A DNA stretch of 64,000 nucleotides. It comes from Chionoecetes opilio (taxonomy: Eukaryota > Arthropoda > Malacostraca > Decapoda > Majidae). The stretch spans positions 1 through 64,000 of the forward strand of contig JACEEZ010001728.1 in NCBI GenBank assembly GCA_016584305.1, written 5' to 3'. Numbering within the stretch: position 1 is the first letter of the stretch; each line of letters begins with the position of its first letter. Positions 48,241 through 58,973 of this stretch are shown here, one piece after another. Both the position numbers and the translations under genes were made by a program. Under the pieces are notes generated by a model. That model saw only the letters and a program-made list of their open reading frames with translations, ran no database searches and had not been told where the DNA came from.

Positions 48241-50470
48241 TCACCCCCGACACCCCTTGTCACAGGAGGAACACCACCTTGTCCCCGGGAACCACCTACC
48301 CTTCTCCATTCACCCAAAAAAACCATGTCATTTTTTCCATGGGGACCTCTTGTCACCCAGGACACCCCCTCTTCCAAGTAACGTCTTGTCTACTTCCTGA
48401 AGAGGGACAACAATTGCCAACCCCCAGGGACACAGCTTGGGGCTTCCCCCACGAGGCCGATGCCCCCAGGAACACCACCGCACCCCCAAGGAACACCCCA
48501 TTGTGACCTCCGACAATACCTTGTACCCCAGAGGATACTACTTTATAAGGAAAGTCAAAGAAGAAAATTGTAGAGGAAAACGTACACCTAAGGTAAACAA
48601 ACAATTTAACGAGGAAAATTTACAGAGGGAACCACCTTGATTTCACCCAGAGGAACAACATTTCACGCCAGAGGACACCCTTACCAGGGAACCCACCTTC
48701 TTTTTCTTCACAGAACAGTTTTTCTCTCTACTATACAGGGAAACTACACCTTCACCCCCAACACCCCTTAACGCCAGGGAACACCCTTTCACTGGGCTCT
48801 GACACTCCGTCCTCATACAGATGTGATCCTTAGCCACCAACCACCACCACCGATGATTGAACACTAGTGTACATTTTTGTCCATTTTGCATAGACAGTGA
48901 GTCGTAAACGTTATTTGCACATTTAATTTTCTTCTCCCAAGAAATGGCGTTTTAGTGTTTTTTTCTCGAGCGAGAAGAAGCAATGTAGTCAACGTTGTTG
49001 TTTCAATACAAAATATAAATATAAGAAGCACTACAACGTGGTATGGAATCTCCAAAACACAAAAATACAGAAATCATAAGTACACACATATTTGGATTTT
49101 ATTGTTTTTCTATTTTCCTATTTTTTTCTATATCTTCCGATGTACGAGGCTCAGAACAATGGGACCATCTCCACCAAGACAGGACCTTCGTAATTTTACT
49201 ATTGGGGTTTTTTTTTGAAATTTGGCTTACAATGTATTCTACCACCGATGCAGAATATTTTAACTATTGTAATTTGTATTCATATTGGGGAATAATGGGG
49301 CTAAAGTATTGTACCTTTTTTTTCCGAAGTAATGTTTTAATGTTTTTTTTCGGGAAGAGAAAATGATAAGTTTTGTTATCAAATCAAAGAAGAATCACCT
49401 ACAACGTCCTGAATCGCCAAAACAAGAAGCATTTCTGAATCATAATTACCCCCATTATTTTCGTTTTATTTGTTTTTTTATTTCATTTTTTCTATCTTTT
49501 TCCTGTTGTCCGAGGCCCATGCGGAGACGAAGTGAGGGAACATCTGGGAAGGAAATACAGCGAATTTGGCGGAATAATTGTGATACTAAGTATTGCTACC
49601 TTCGTTTTTGCGGAATAAGCTACAAGTTGTACTTCGTTTCGGGAAAATTTCTAGTAATTTTATTGTACCTTCGTTTTTGGCGGAATAATTGTGCTACTAA
49701 TGTATTGCTACCTTCGTTTTTGGTGGAATTGTGTTAATAATGTATTGGTAGCTTGGTGTCCAGGCAGCCAGGGAAGCCAGTGCCGCGGCGCCCGACGGGC
49801 ACACCGCTGCGCCAGGCGGGTGTTCTGAGGTCCTGGACGATCTCAAAGGACGCCTGATTCTTTATTTTAATTTATTGGATTAGGTATTTTATTTTCAGTA
49901 TGTCAGTCAGTAATCACTTCTAACATATATAATAACTTGCATTACTATTACTATTGAACTACAACTATTATCACACAACTGTAATAAGTATTATAGCTTC
50001 CTTACAGGACATTTTCATGTACTTAACATCAATTAACAATTAACATTAACAGTATTTTTTTTAACAATTAACATTAACAGTATTTTTTGTTCTTCATTTT
50101 TGCACCGTCCTTTTCAATATCAGGTAAACCATCTTCCTGATTGGCCTTTTGAATAGAATAATCATGAACATTACCATTATCATCCTCATTATCGTCACCA
50201 TCATTTTATTCAGTGATTTTCATGCATTATAATAGAAAAATAATGAAAGAATAAATCAAACATGAATTCAGCAATTACGAAAAAAAGTAAAGCATAAACA
50301 AATCACACGAAACGTTAATGTTTTTTTGCCCTACGCTCGACTGTCTACATAAATATTTCCCTGGCCACAAACAGCCACGGGGAGATTTTGAGATATAGTG
50401 CTATTTTTTTTTCTCAAGCGGAGGATGGGTGGATTTTGGGTGAAACAAACCTATACAAGACCCGAACATA
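48241..50470. other. unannotated stretch
   Basis: Degenerate minisatellite units fade out by about 48,800. T-run-rich sequence with 'cttcgtttttggcggaat' words follows (three spaced units at 49,600-49,740). Then AT-rich sequence without a recognisable gene. Confidence 0.4.
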
Positions 50471-50780
50471 CTTACATACATACAGCATAAATAAGAACAT
50501 ACTTACATACACAGCGCGCCAAAGCATTGTTCGCGACATCATAACACAGCGCTTCCATACGGGAATTCAGAAAATGTACTCTATGGCAGCCTACTGACTT
50601 CCGAGAGAGATATCTTACATATGGCAGCTTGTTTTTAAGGCACGGGCAGTCCATCAAGACCGTTGAGGAATGTTCAGATGCCACTTGTCAATTATAGACG
50701 AAGCATTTAAAAAGTATCGCCTTCCTTCCCGCGAGTAATTTGAACAGACGCGCATTGGTATAATTATCATTATTTGCATA

Positions 50781-51060
50781 ATGAGTGGCAAGAAAGACCT
50801 AACAAAGGAGCAAATTAAAGTTATTGTATCTCTACACAAGGCAGAGAGGCCAGTGGAAGAAATATCAAGGATTGTGGATGTTACGAGGAGATGTGTGCAT
50901 AAGTGGGTGGAAAGTTAATGTGGCGGTGTCGCGGCAGCTGCGACACCAGAACATTATAAGTGGCCAGGGCGAGGATGTAAAACCTCAGCAAGCACCCTAA
51001 ATGTCATGAAACGTCAAGTGGATGCCCATCCTCAATTAAGAGCAAGAAAAATATTGCGAT
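50781..51060 (+). pseudogene. Tc1-like transposase N-terminal fragment
   Basis: From Met 50,781 the frame encodes 45 residues with a helix-turn-helix: LTKEQIKVIVSLHK, then VEEISRIVDVTRRCVHKWV. This is the plan of the first DNA-binding helix-turn-helix of Tc1/mariner transposases. A stop follows at 50,916-50,918. In another frame the sequence continues with TPEHYKWPGRGCK (a GRP/GRG-type hook) and VDAHPQLRARKI, like the second half of the paired-type domain. There is no DDE catalytic domain: the palindrome centre replaces it. The reverse copy starts at 51,274 on the minus strand. Non-functional as a transposase; at most a DNA-binding peptide. Confidence 0.65.
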
Positions 51061-51099
51061 ATGACTTTTACATCCTCGCCCTGGCCACTTATAATGTTC

Positions 51100-51274
51100 T
51101 GGTGTCGCGGCTGCCGCGACACCGCCAACCCACCGTTTAACTTTCCACCCACTTATGCACACATCTCCTCGTAACATCCACAATCCTTGATATTTCTTCC
51201 ACTGGCCTCTCTGCCTTGTGTAGAGATACAATAACTTTAATTTGCTCCTTTGTTAGGTCTTTCTTGCCACTCAT
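51100..51274 (-). pseudogene. second (inverted) Tc1-like transposase fragment
   Basis: This is the mirror copy of the fragment at 50,781. It begins with the same MSGKKDLTKEQ at 51,274, has the same helix-turn-helix, and the same stop after WVES. It lacks the 7-bp deletion seen in the left arm, so it is the less damaged arm. Confidence 0.65.
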
Positions 51275-51566
51275 TATGCAAATAATGATAATTATACCAA
51301 TGCGCGTCTGTTCAAATTACTCGCGGGAAGGAAGGCGATACTTTTTAAAATGCTTCGTCTTTAATTGACAAGTGGCATCTGAACATTCCTCAACGGTCTT
51401 GATGGACTGCCCGTGCCTTAAACAAGCTGCCATATGTAAGATATCTTTCTCGGAAGTCAGTAGGCTGCCATAGAGTACATTTTCTGAATTCCCGTATGGA
51501 AGCGCTGTGTTATGATGTCGCGAACAATGCTTTGGCGCGCTGTGTACATACAGCATAAATAAGAAC

Positions 51567-52185
51567 CACGAAAAAAGAAGTATTACCAAAAATCTAATCA
51601 TCACATGGGAAAAAACAAACCTTCAAATAATTACACACACAAATTTTTTGGTTCTGTTAGTTTTACTTCATTTGTTTTAATGTTCTTCTCTACTAAATGC
51701 TTGTTATTTGTTTTTTTTTGGGGGGGAGCTATTTTTGTACTGTATCATTTTTTTTTTAATTGTTACGCCCCGTCTGAAGAGAGGGGGCGTAACGAGGGGT
51801 GAAGCTCCTCTAATGGACCCCCCTACCCGCTACGATTCTTTCCGATTGGTCGCTGACGTGGCATGACAACTAACCCCAACACCCCTACCTGTAGGGTGCC
51901 GGGTTGGGCATATCTCCATGTACTTATGTACTTACGTTACACATTAAACGGGGCAGTGCCCCGTGGCGTCGGAGATACGGTGAGCTTGCATCTCCAGGCC
52001 GGTAAAAGCCAAGGCATTTGCTGGGGGGGGCACCCTCCCTGTCCCCCCCGAGGTCCCTGGCTTGTTACAGGTCCCCCGGGGGCATTCTTGATAGCCCGCC
52101 CTGTCATGCACTGTACCATAATTAATACATCACCATCTGCCGCGTAGCCTCCTCGTAGACCTGTGGTACCCGAGGGGTCCTAAAG
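51567..52185. other. unannotated stretch with 10-bp hairpin
   Basis: GTTACGCCCC at about 51,762 pairs with GGGGCGTAAC ending near 51,793. To its right the sequence becomes GC-rich. No gene. Confidence 0.45.
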
Positions 52186-52460
52186 CCCTGCTGCGTGTGT
52201 TTCGCAATGCCCCAGGATCCTTGGGGGGAGGGGGCAGAAGAGAAGCCACAGGGGCGGGTGTGTTGCAGGACGTCGTGGCACCCTAGAGTTGCATCCGCCC
52301 CGTGGGGCAAAGCGGGGCGATCCTTATTAGCCCCGCTGCGTGTGTCTCGCAATGCCCCGGGGTCCCAGGGGGGCCCAGGCGAGAAAGCCACAGGGGCAGG
52401 TGTCTTGCAGGACGTCGTGGCACCGTAGAGTTGCACCTGCCCCGGGGGCAACGCGGAGCG
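52186..52460. repeat. GC-rich tandem duplication, 145-bp period
   Basis: Two units start at 52,186 and 52,331 with 'cgctgcgtgtgt' then 'cgcaatgccc' and share 'tgcaggacgtcgtggcacc'. Three short GGGGCGCGGCG units follow at about 52,485-52,525. The minus-strand frame across this (52,122-52,586) repeats with the unit and is rich in Ala, Arg and Pro. I do not regard it as a gene. Confidence 0.8.
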
Positions 52461-54402
52461 GCGGGCGTCGGGGCGTCGGTTAGGGGCGCGGCGTGTAGGG
52501 GCGCGGCGTGTAGGGGCGCGGCGGAGTGGAACTCGGCCACACTCTGCACGCGCCGCGCGCCGCCCGAGGACTTGAAGAAATACCACGCGTTATAACTCGC
52601 TCGCTGCACTAAGACACTAATCTCGTAGTCTCGTAAGAGGTCACCGCGACGCAGGCCTGCACACACTCATGTCTAGATAGATTCTGTCTCCTGTCCTCTG
52701 TTCAGGAGGCAGGCTAGCCTTCCTGGTGCAGCTGTGGTCTTGCAGGTGGCTGGGTACAGGGCAGAGGTTATCTCATGTATGACAGTTAATCATCTGAGGT
52801 GTGATGTGATAACCCGTTCCTTGGTCGCTGGCAATTCTGCTGTATCAGCAAGTCTTTCCTTTCTCTTCATTTCTTGTTCCTTCTTCTTCTCTTCCCTCTT
52901 CTTATTCCTCACTTTCTCTCTCCTTTACTCCTTCTCCCTATTCCTCTTCTTTGGACGCTCATCTGTTGAACAGCTAAGGTCAGCGATTCAACGGCTGGCT
53001 CTCCGTGCTGGCTGATAAAGATCTGTTGTGTCGGCGAGTCTTCCTCCTTGGGCTACCATCATCAGCTCTTCCCTGCTTCTATTCCCTCATTTATCCTTCT
53101 CTCCTTACTTTCCTCACAATAATCAACAAACAAACACAAGATCCATTTCACGATCCGTAATTACACACGATTATTTGCGTTTTCCTTTATATTCTTATCG
53201 AAGGACTGAACTACTACTAATCATTTCAAGGCTGTAACCGTTCTATAATTTTCTATTTATATATACAATGCAAAACTCTTTTCGTCTTCTCCGATAAAAA
53301 GACATTAAAGCGCCATGATCTTAGGAGAAAAAGTAAATGTAACAAGTAACTTTTCCCTTTAATGATGTAGTTTCTATAGTCACACATTCCTCATAGTGGG
53401 TGGTGACGCTGCCCTTCCACCCAACTCGAGTCCTCCCCCTTCTTTCCCCTCTCCCTCTTTCCCTTCTTCTTTCACCTTTCTCTTCTCCCCCCTTTCCCCT
53501 CTCCCTCTTTCCCCTCTTCCCTTTTCCCTCCTTCCCCCTCTCCCTCTTTCCCTCCTTCCTTCCTTCCCCCTTCCACAAACTCCCCCAAGGGCCTCCACCT
53601 CCTCCAGCAGGGCCAAAGTCTCGCCAGAACAGTATTTGAACAACTTGCTCGCCGAAGTCACTCATTTGGACAGTTATGTGGTAGGGCAGCCGAGGGAAAA
53701 TGTCTGTTCCTCGTGTGGCTTTCTTTTCACTATTTGGGTGATAAATCCGTCTTTAGTAGAAATGTTCCTAACTCGCAGAGGCGACGCTGCACTCAAACCT
53801 CGCTGTCATTTAGTCTTTATCCTGCATTGCTATATACAAAAAACTGTCCTTATACTCTTTCCCTGCTTCCCAAACCTCGATATATATTAATCTTTAAGCA
53901 TGAACAAGCACGGGTGTTACAAATAAAATTATCCCCATTATCATTATCACTTGTGCAATCATTATTGTCATTATTATCAGTTATTATCATCCTCATTATT
54001 ATTATCAGTAAAAGTTTTCTTATCATTACTATTATTACTATTCCTACTATTACCATTTCTTTTATCAATATATTTCACTTTTATTGTTACTATCATTATC
54101 ATTCTTTAATCTACATTCAATATAACCATGTGAAGTATGAATGGTGAGGTGAAATACTGCGATGGCATTTTTGGATAAAAAAAAATTCTCTTCTATAAAT
54201 TTTGTCTTCAGCTTCTTCTAACTTTTATGACTCGTACGTATCTTAGTCTCAGGGTCTTAGAGTATAAAGGGGCGTTTGGGTGGCTTGCGTGGGCAGTGGT
54301 TATCTTCAGGCTAGCATTGCTCCGCCGGTGATTCGATAAGACAATTTTTTATTACTAGTTATTACGTAAACAAATATTCCTTCTATCCAGGTACAAGTGT
54401 AA
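52461..54402. other. GC-rich then CT-rich unannotated stretch
   Basis: A GC-rich segment to about 52,680, then CT-rich sequence (52,850-52,960 and 53,420-53,600) and ATT-rich sequence (53,930-54,110). Frames in the CT-rich part are compositional. I see no splice-supported exon. Confidence 0.4.
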
Positions 54403-54406
54403 TTAA

Positions 54407-55054
54407 ACCCTTAACGCCCAGATCTTTACTTTGCTATATGAAATAGTCTGTTGTTAGTCATAAAATAAGGAAACACTAACTTAATATACCAAATTAGCTA
54501 GTGAATAAGGATAGTTAACAGGTCATATCTATAAAATATTGCTTATATCAATTAAAATTTTCTAATGGTAGTCATATAAAGGCCTATCCAGACGAGCGGG
54601 CCTGATCGGCGGGCATGCCCGTCATCGGGCACATTTGACGGGCAAACCATCGAAATGCCCGATCTCCTGTTGAGCGAAATCACCGTGCAGTGGCCGGTGG
54701 CTTGAAGAGTTACGGCGCTGCCAGATGCAAGTTAACTTTAGGGATCCATAGAAGGCTTGCCTCCCACTTATCACTTCGTTGTAACACGGTTCACATCAGG
54801 AACTTTATATACACAGCAACAATTATGCTACACAATACATTCTTCGCAGTAGTACTGGGTACCATGTGTACCGTACCGCACTAGACATCTAATGGCATCA
54901 TCGGGCACGCCCACCCATTCATCAACTCTGCCGTGTGGACAACATTCACGGGCATGCCAGCTAGAATTTGTCTGCCGACAGCACTGCCCGCCGGGCACGC
55001 CCGCTCGTCTGGATAGGCCTTAACAATGAAAGTTACGTTCTGGGCCTCAAAGGG
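54407..55054 (-). mobile_element. TTAA MITE family, copy C, split by another element
   Basis: TTAA flanks both sides (54,403-54,406 and 55,055-55,058). Inverted relative to copies A and B: its right end in reverse reads CCCTTTGAGGCCCAGAACG. A 441-bp element is inserted at 54,580-55,020. Removing that insertion and one TAA restores a body of about 200 bp like copies A and B. Confidence 0.82.
54580..55020. mobile_element. 441-bp PIF/Harbinger-like element nested in TTAA MITE
   Basis: Both ends are AGGCCTATCCAGACGAGC in inverted orientation (at least 22 bp perfect). TAA flanks both sides (54,577-54,579 and 55,021-55,023), the TWA-type 3-bp duplication of PIF/Harbinger elements. Subterminal parts are rich in GGGCATGCCCG-like words. 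Non-coding; the frame at 54,690-54,884 has no domain. Confidence 0.8.
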
Positions 55055-55058
55055 TTAA

Positions 55059-55574
55059 GAAGCAGTGAGTGAGATGCAGGCTGCTTCCCGTGACTGTTGC
55101 TGCAAGTGTCGTAATGTTGTCACCAATCGCGGGACAAACACACACGATCTACACCGTCATACCTAGATTATCACCAGGACTCTTATCTCTCATGCTATCA
55201 GATTGAATAGCTGTGTTTCTGGAGGTCTTATAGCGTACTAGTGGGAGTTGCGTCTGGCGGAGCAACACACCGACACCTCCCGAGCCTCCTGTAGACCAAG
55301 TCCTTAGGGCAGTGCATGGCTGGAGGTTCTTTAGATGGTACTAGTGTCAAAGTGGAAGTGCTGTGTGCAGCCTCTAGGTTCAGTGGCTCAGAAAAACAAA
55401 TCAGCAAACCTGTGAGAGTCCAAAGCTGAAATTACAGTAGGAAAAATCTCCGTGAGGCCCTCTGTACTACACCCTGAGGACGTATAAATCGTCAGTGCAT
55501 CGTCTAAGGAAAGGGCGGCGGTTGGTGGAGCAGCGATCACTCCTTCAGGTGCCATAGGGTGAAGGAGGAAAGGC
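55059..55574. other. upstream region of the secreted-protein gene
   Basis: Probable promoter and 5' UTR of the gene starting at 55,575. A TATAAA word lies at 55,483-55,488, about 90 bp before the ATG. I see no clear initiator at the usual spacing. Confidence 0.35.
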
Positions 55575-55674
55575 ATGGCGCCCCTAAAAAGCGTCGCCTT
55601 CTTCGTGTGGGCCTTTGTCCAGGCCACTTCAACGGCATCGCCACCTCAAATGGTGCCCGTCGCTGGGGGCACCC
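55575..55674 (+). CDS. exon 1 of secreted-protein gene (signal peptide)
   Basis: The ATG at 55,575 (context AGGCATGG) opens a signal peptide: MAPLKSVAFFVWAFVQATSTA, with a basic start, a hydrophobic core and a small-residue cleavage site near A21. The exon ends at a consensus donor, C|GTGAGT, after 100 coding bases (one base past a codon boundary). The next exon supplies the two missing bases in frame. The product would enter the secretory pathway. The intron is about 2.3 kb and holds long CA/CG and AT tracts and a separate GC-rich ORF. That distance is the main doubt about joining exon 1 to exon 2. Confidence 0.6.
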
Positions 55675-56080
55675 GTGAGTAGCCTATCACAATACTCTAT
55701 CGACTGGCACAGAAATACGGTCTTTGATTAAATACGTCTGACGTACCTATGAATTACATTTTGTTTTAACTATCAGTTGCATTTTGGGTAAGTAACATTT
55801 TCCTTAGCACACTACAAGCCTGCTAACTCTTTTTTTTTTTTTTTACATCTATACCTATAGCGCGTGTAGGCAGTGACCTTCAGGGCTCGGATGGTAGGCC
55901 CTGGAGGCTCACCCTCTTATGTAAAGCAACTACTACGCTATAAAATGTCGAGACTAAGTCAGGCGTACTAATGTTCAATCATAAAATCAACTATAAAGTT
56001 GATTTTAAAGGGTTTTGAAGAACAATTCGTGGTATTAACGAAGTATTTCAAAGGAAATTCATAAACTATCAAAGGCGGCT

Positions 56081-56081
<1 letters not shown>

Positions 56082-56128
<47 letters not shown>

Positions 56129-56160
56129 GCGCACGCACACACACACACAAACACACACAC
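56082..56160. repeat. (AC)n-(GC)n-(AC)n alternating purine-pyrimidine tract
   Basis: About 30 bp of AC, then about nine GC dinucleotides, then CGCA and AC. It is uninterrupted alternation, which favours Z-DNA. It lies within intron 1 of the secreted-protein gene. Confidence 0.95.
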
Positions 56161-56196
56161 TTTTCTTTTTGAAATCTGGAATCATCTAATTTTTAC

Positions 56197-56445
<249 letters not shown>

Positions 56446-56672
56446 TTGGGTGATACTGATGGTGATGTTGAAGATGATCATATTATTGGTTGGTGGCACT
56501 AACACTTGCTGGTGATTGGTTGTGACATCTTGGAACCTGGTGAGGTAAGAGTTGAGGCGCGACCAGAGCAGCCAACTTGGATCTAAAATGAGGGATAAAA
56601 AAAAAAAATCTTAATATTGCCGAGGTCCCTGTGATGGACCGTGTGTTGTTTCGGTAAAATAAAGAGCCAAGC

Positions 56673-57308
56673 ATGACTGGACCTTGCAAGATGCAATACT
56701 CTACAATAAAGCGATGGGTAAGCGCGGCCGTGCTGCTGCTGCTGCTGCTGGCGGGGCACACGGCCACCCTGGGGTACGCTTACCACCGGGGGCACGCCGG
56801 CGGGTACGAGGAGGACGGGCGGTACGGGTGGGAGCTGTTGGTGGGCGGGGCCGCCGTGTGGTCGGTGGTTCCCCTGCTGGCGCTGGGCTGCCTGGCCCCG
56901 GAGGCGGTGCCCTTCCTGGGCAAGGTGTGGCTGGCGGTACACGTCACCTGGAGCGACGATCGTGCAGAACACGCCGTGCACGCGCTCTGCAACCTTCAGG
57001 TGCGGCCGCTGCTGGACATCCTCATGCCCGCCATGGACGCCCTCGGGTTGGCCCTGCCCGCCACCACCCTGCACACCCTACCCTTCTGGTGGTGGTGCCT
57101 GCAGGGACTGGTCCTTGTCCTCCTGGCCAACTGCCTCGCTAGTCATTACTCTCCCCGTGAGGACGAGGACGAGTCTGACGCCGAGATGACCGAGGTGGTG
57201 GTGGGATGCCCCAGGCGCGCCCAGGAGACCACCGTCACCCTGCCAGACCTGCTGCACCTCTGCCACGACACCCGCCGCCCCACAGCCCTCCCCCTCCCGC
57301 CTGTGTGA
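56673..57308 (+). CDS. hypothetical multi-pass membrane protein, single open frame
   Basis: A 211-codon frame, clearly richer in G and C (mostly in third positions) than its AT-rich surroundings, which is a coding-like bias. Starting at Met 56,673 or Met 56,691 it has a hydrophobic N-terminus (AAVLLLLLLAG, signal peptide or first membrane segment), a second segment (LLVGGAAVWSVVPLLALGCL), a third (LPFWWWCLQGLVLVLLANCL), then an acidic stretch (REDEDESDAEM) and a Pro-rich end. I recognise no family. It lies inside intron 1 of the secreted-protein gene on the same strand, so it could be a nested gene, a retrocopy or an alternative exon. No poly(A) signal AATAAA is obvious just downstream. A frame this long in GC-rich DNA could still be chance. 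Confidence 0.5.
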   Translation: MTGPCKMQYSTIKRWVSAAVLLLLLLAGHTATLGYAYHRGHAGGYEEDGRYGWELLVGGAAVWSVVPLLALGCLAPEAVPFLGKVWLAVHVTWSDDRAEHAVHALCNLQVRPLLDILMPAMDALGLALPATTLHTLPFWWWCLQGLVLVLLANCLASHYSPREDEDESDAEMTEVVVGCPRRAQETTVTLPDLLHLCHDTRRPTALPLPPV

Positions 57309-57950
57309 GGACATACTCCATCACTCTGAAGGACTCCAGAAAAATGTATAAAACCCCCCAAAAAGAATTAATAACAAAATTAACAAAAAAAGAGCTAAGA
57401 ACAATATACAAATTGTAACTGATTGCTTTTGTTTACATTTGATGGACTACATACACATATCAGAATATGTATATCAGTATTTCTTAATGTATTTTTCAAG
57501 TAACAAGTATAGCATTACTTTTTATGTACTTTTACTTCTTTTGCACTGATATTTTATTAATACTTTAAAAAACAACACACCCCACACACACACACACACC
57601 AAAAAACACACAAAACAAACACACACACACACACACACAACCCCACACACCACACCCCACACAACACACACAAACATTTCATCTTATACATGCTGAAACT
57701 TCCACTACGTAACATATTTAGGCCCGAGCAAAGGCTGAAAAGGATAAGATGACGAATGTAATGGTGGTGTGCAAAAAAATATTCAAGAGTATAGATTCAG
57801 AGTCAGTTTAGGCTACGATGGATGGTACAAAGGAAACCGTAAGCAAGAACACGGTGATGAACACAGTTTTGAATTTTTGTTTTGTTTCTTCTTAACTTAA
57901 TCTATATATGAATCTCTATTACATTATGTATTCGATTGTTATATTTTCAG
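57309..57950. other. intron 1, 3' part
   Basis: AT-rich intronic sequence with an imperfect CA tract at 57,578-57,675. It ends in a T-rich stretch and TTTTCAG at 57,950, the acceptor of exon 2. Confidence 0.6.
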
Positions 57951-58222
57951 AATGTGCTTCATTGTTCCATACAACTGAAGGTTCGCCAAGTGGTATCGGC
58001 GAGATCGTGAAGATAAAAGTGGACGTGGACGAGGCTACTAAGGAGAAGGCAGTGTTGTATACAATGACCTGGGAACAGTGTGAGACAGTGGAACCACCAA
58101 CAGTTACCGACGAACAGTTCATCAAATACTTCACTGTTAATGACTCGACTGACTGTACGTGGGAAGTGTCCTTGAACGCAGCGCTGACTGGTGTGCCGGA
58201 CTATGCATACTCCAACCCTGTG
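57951..58222 (+). CDS. exon 2 of secreted-protein gene
   Basis: The acceptor TTTTCAG is at 57,944-57,950 and the donor GTGAGT at 58,223-58,228. The exon is 272 bases, begins two bases into a codon completed by exon 1, and ends on a codon boundary. It encodes about 90 residues with four Cys (QCASLF..., WEQCETVEPP, STDCTWEVSL among the words) and alternating hydrophobic residues suggestive of beta strands (GEIVKIKVDVDEA, EKAVLYTMTWEQC). I do not recognise the family; an extracellular beta-sandwich is a guess. If the donor is not used, the frame runs on to a stop at 58,307-58,309. Confidence 0.7.
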
Positions 58223-58495
58223 GTGAGTGTGGCCTCCCAGGGGGTTAAGTGCCTCATTTGGGATGTGTATGCATGCTCCTTTCCACCTGATAAGCTTGTA
58301 CCTTTCTAAATTTGTTCTTCTATGCTTCTTGTGTATGAAACAATCAACAACAGATCTATTACATTAAGATGAAAGACATATCACCTTCGTATTTCGCTGT
58401 ATTTAAAGAAAAAGCTATATAATTAAAAGGCTGCAGTTATTTTCCACAGCAGAAAGTCATATTATGTCTCTTAAAGATACGTACTTTAATTTCAG

Positions 58496-58546
58496 AACAT
58501 AATAGAAACTCAAGTCACTTTCACGGGGTTCACCAGTCCAACATCC
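58496..58546 (+). CDS. exon 3 of secreted-protein gene
   Basis: A 51-base exon between acceptor AATTTCAG and donor GTAAGT, phase 0 at both sides. It encodes NIIETQVTFTGFTSPTS, again a beta-strand-like pattern. Too short for any open-frame filter; it is supported by both splice sites and by keeping the frame between exons 2 and 4. Confidence 0.65.
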
Positions 58547-58847
58547 GTAAGTACAAAAATCATTTCTGTCATAGGTGTTGGTCCGAGTCTGACCAAAAAT
58601 AAAATAAATAAATAAATAAAGTTGAGAAATATTATACAGCCCATGATATATAAGAGTAAAAATAGGAGAAGTGAACTATGTGCATGAATTGGACACTGAT
58701 TTCAATAAGCCTACACGAGAATCCTTTCCTGGAGAATCCTGAACTAAAAGCATCGCCATGACAATATAAGAACACGATTGCTACAGGATACTCTGGTACT
58801 TTCATTGAGGTGTGACGGGCGAGTCTTTGTTTTTCTCTTCCTCCCAG

Positions 58848-58973
58848 TGCACTGTGACGCTGGCTCACGACATTATCGACGCCAACACCCAGAAGCCAAT
58901 CCCTGACAAAACAAAATACAACTTGGATATCAGTGAGGACTTTCCGCCTAAGTACGCCATCAGCACCTTCACG
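58848..58973 (+). CDS. exon 4 of secreted-protein gene
   Basis: Acceptor TTCCTCCCAG and donor GTAAGT. 126 bases, phase 0 at both ends, 42 residues including CTVTLAHDIIDANTQKPIPD and DISEDFPPKYAISTFT. The coding sequence clearly continues in later exons, which are not in the window or lie beyond the CR1 LINE that starts about 40 bases after this donor. Together exons 1-4 give about 183 residues of a secreted protein of unknown family. Confidence 0.65.

Larger units (their letters stand above)
50508..51546. mobile_element. 1.04-kb foldback carrying a Tc1-like transposase fragment
   Basis: Arms 50,508-50,982 and 51,066-51,546 are near-identical reverse complements around an 83-bp spacer. A ~20-bp word (ACATACAGCATAAATAAGAA) flanks both sides as a direct repeat (about 50,478-50,497 and 51,547-51,566). 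The arms differ by a few substitutions and a 7-bp loss in the left arm (after 50,918). Both arms carry the N-terminal part of a Tc1-like transposase. Confidence 0.88.

Noticed and set aside
51317..51604. 95-codon minus-strand frame starting with a signal-peptide-like sequence
   Set aside because: Its hydrophobic start lies outside and its body inside the Tc1-like foldback arm; the opposite arm does not keep the frame, so it is probably chance.
52122..52586. 154-codon minus-strand frame
   Set aside because: Ala/Arg/Pro-rich translation of a GC-rich tandem duplication; no independent support.
53396..53890. 164-codon plus-strand and 114-codon minus-strand frames
   Set aside because: Driven by CT-rich low complexity (Pro/Ser/Leu or Gly/Arg/Glu).
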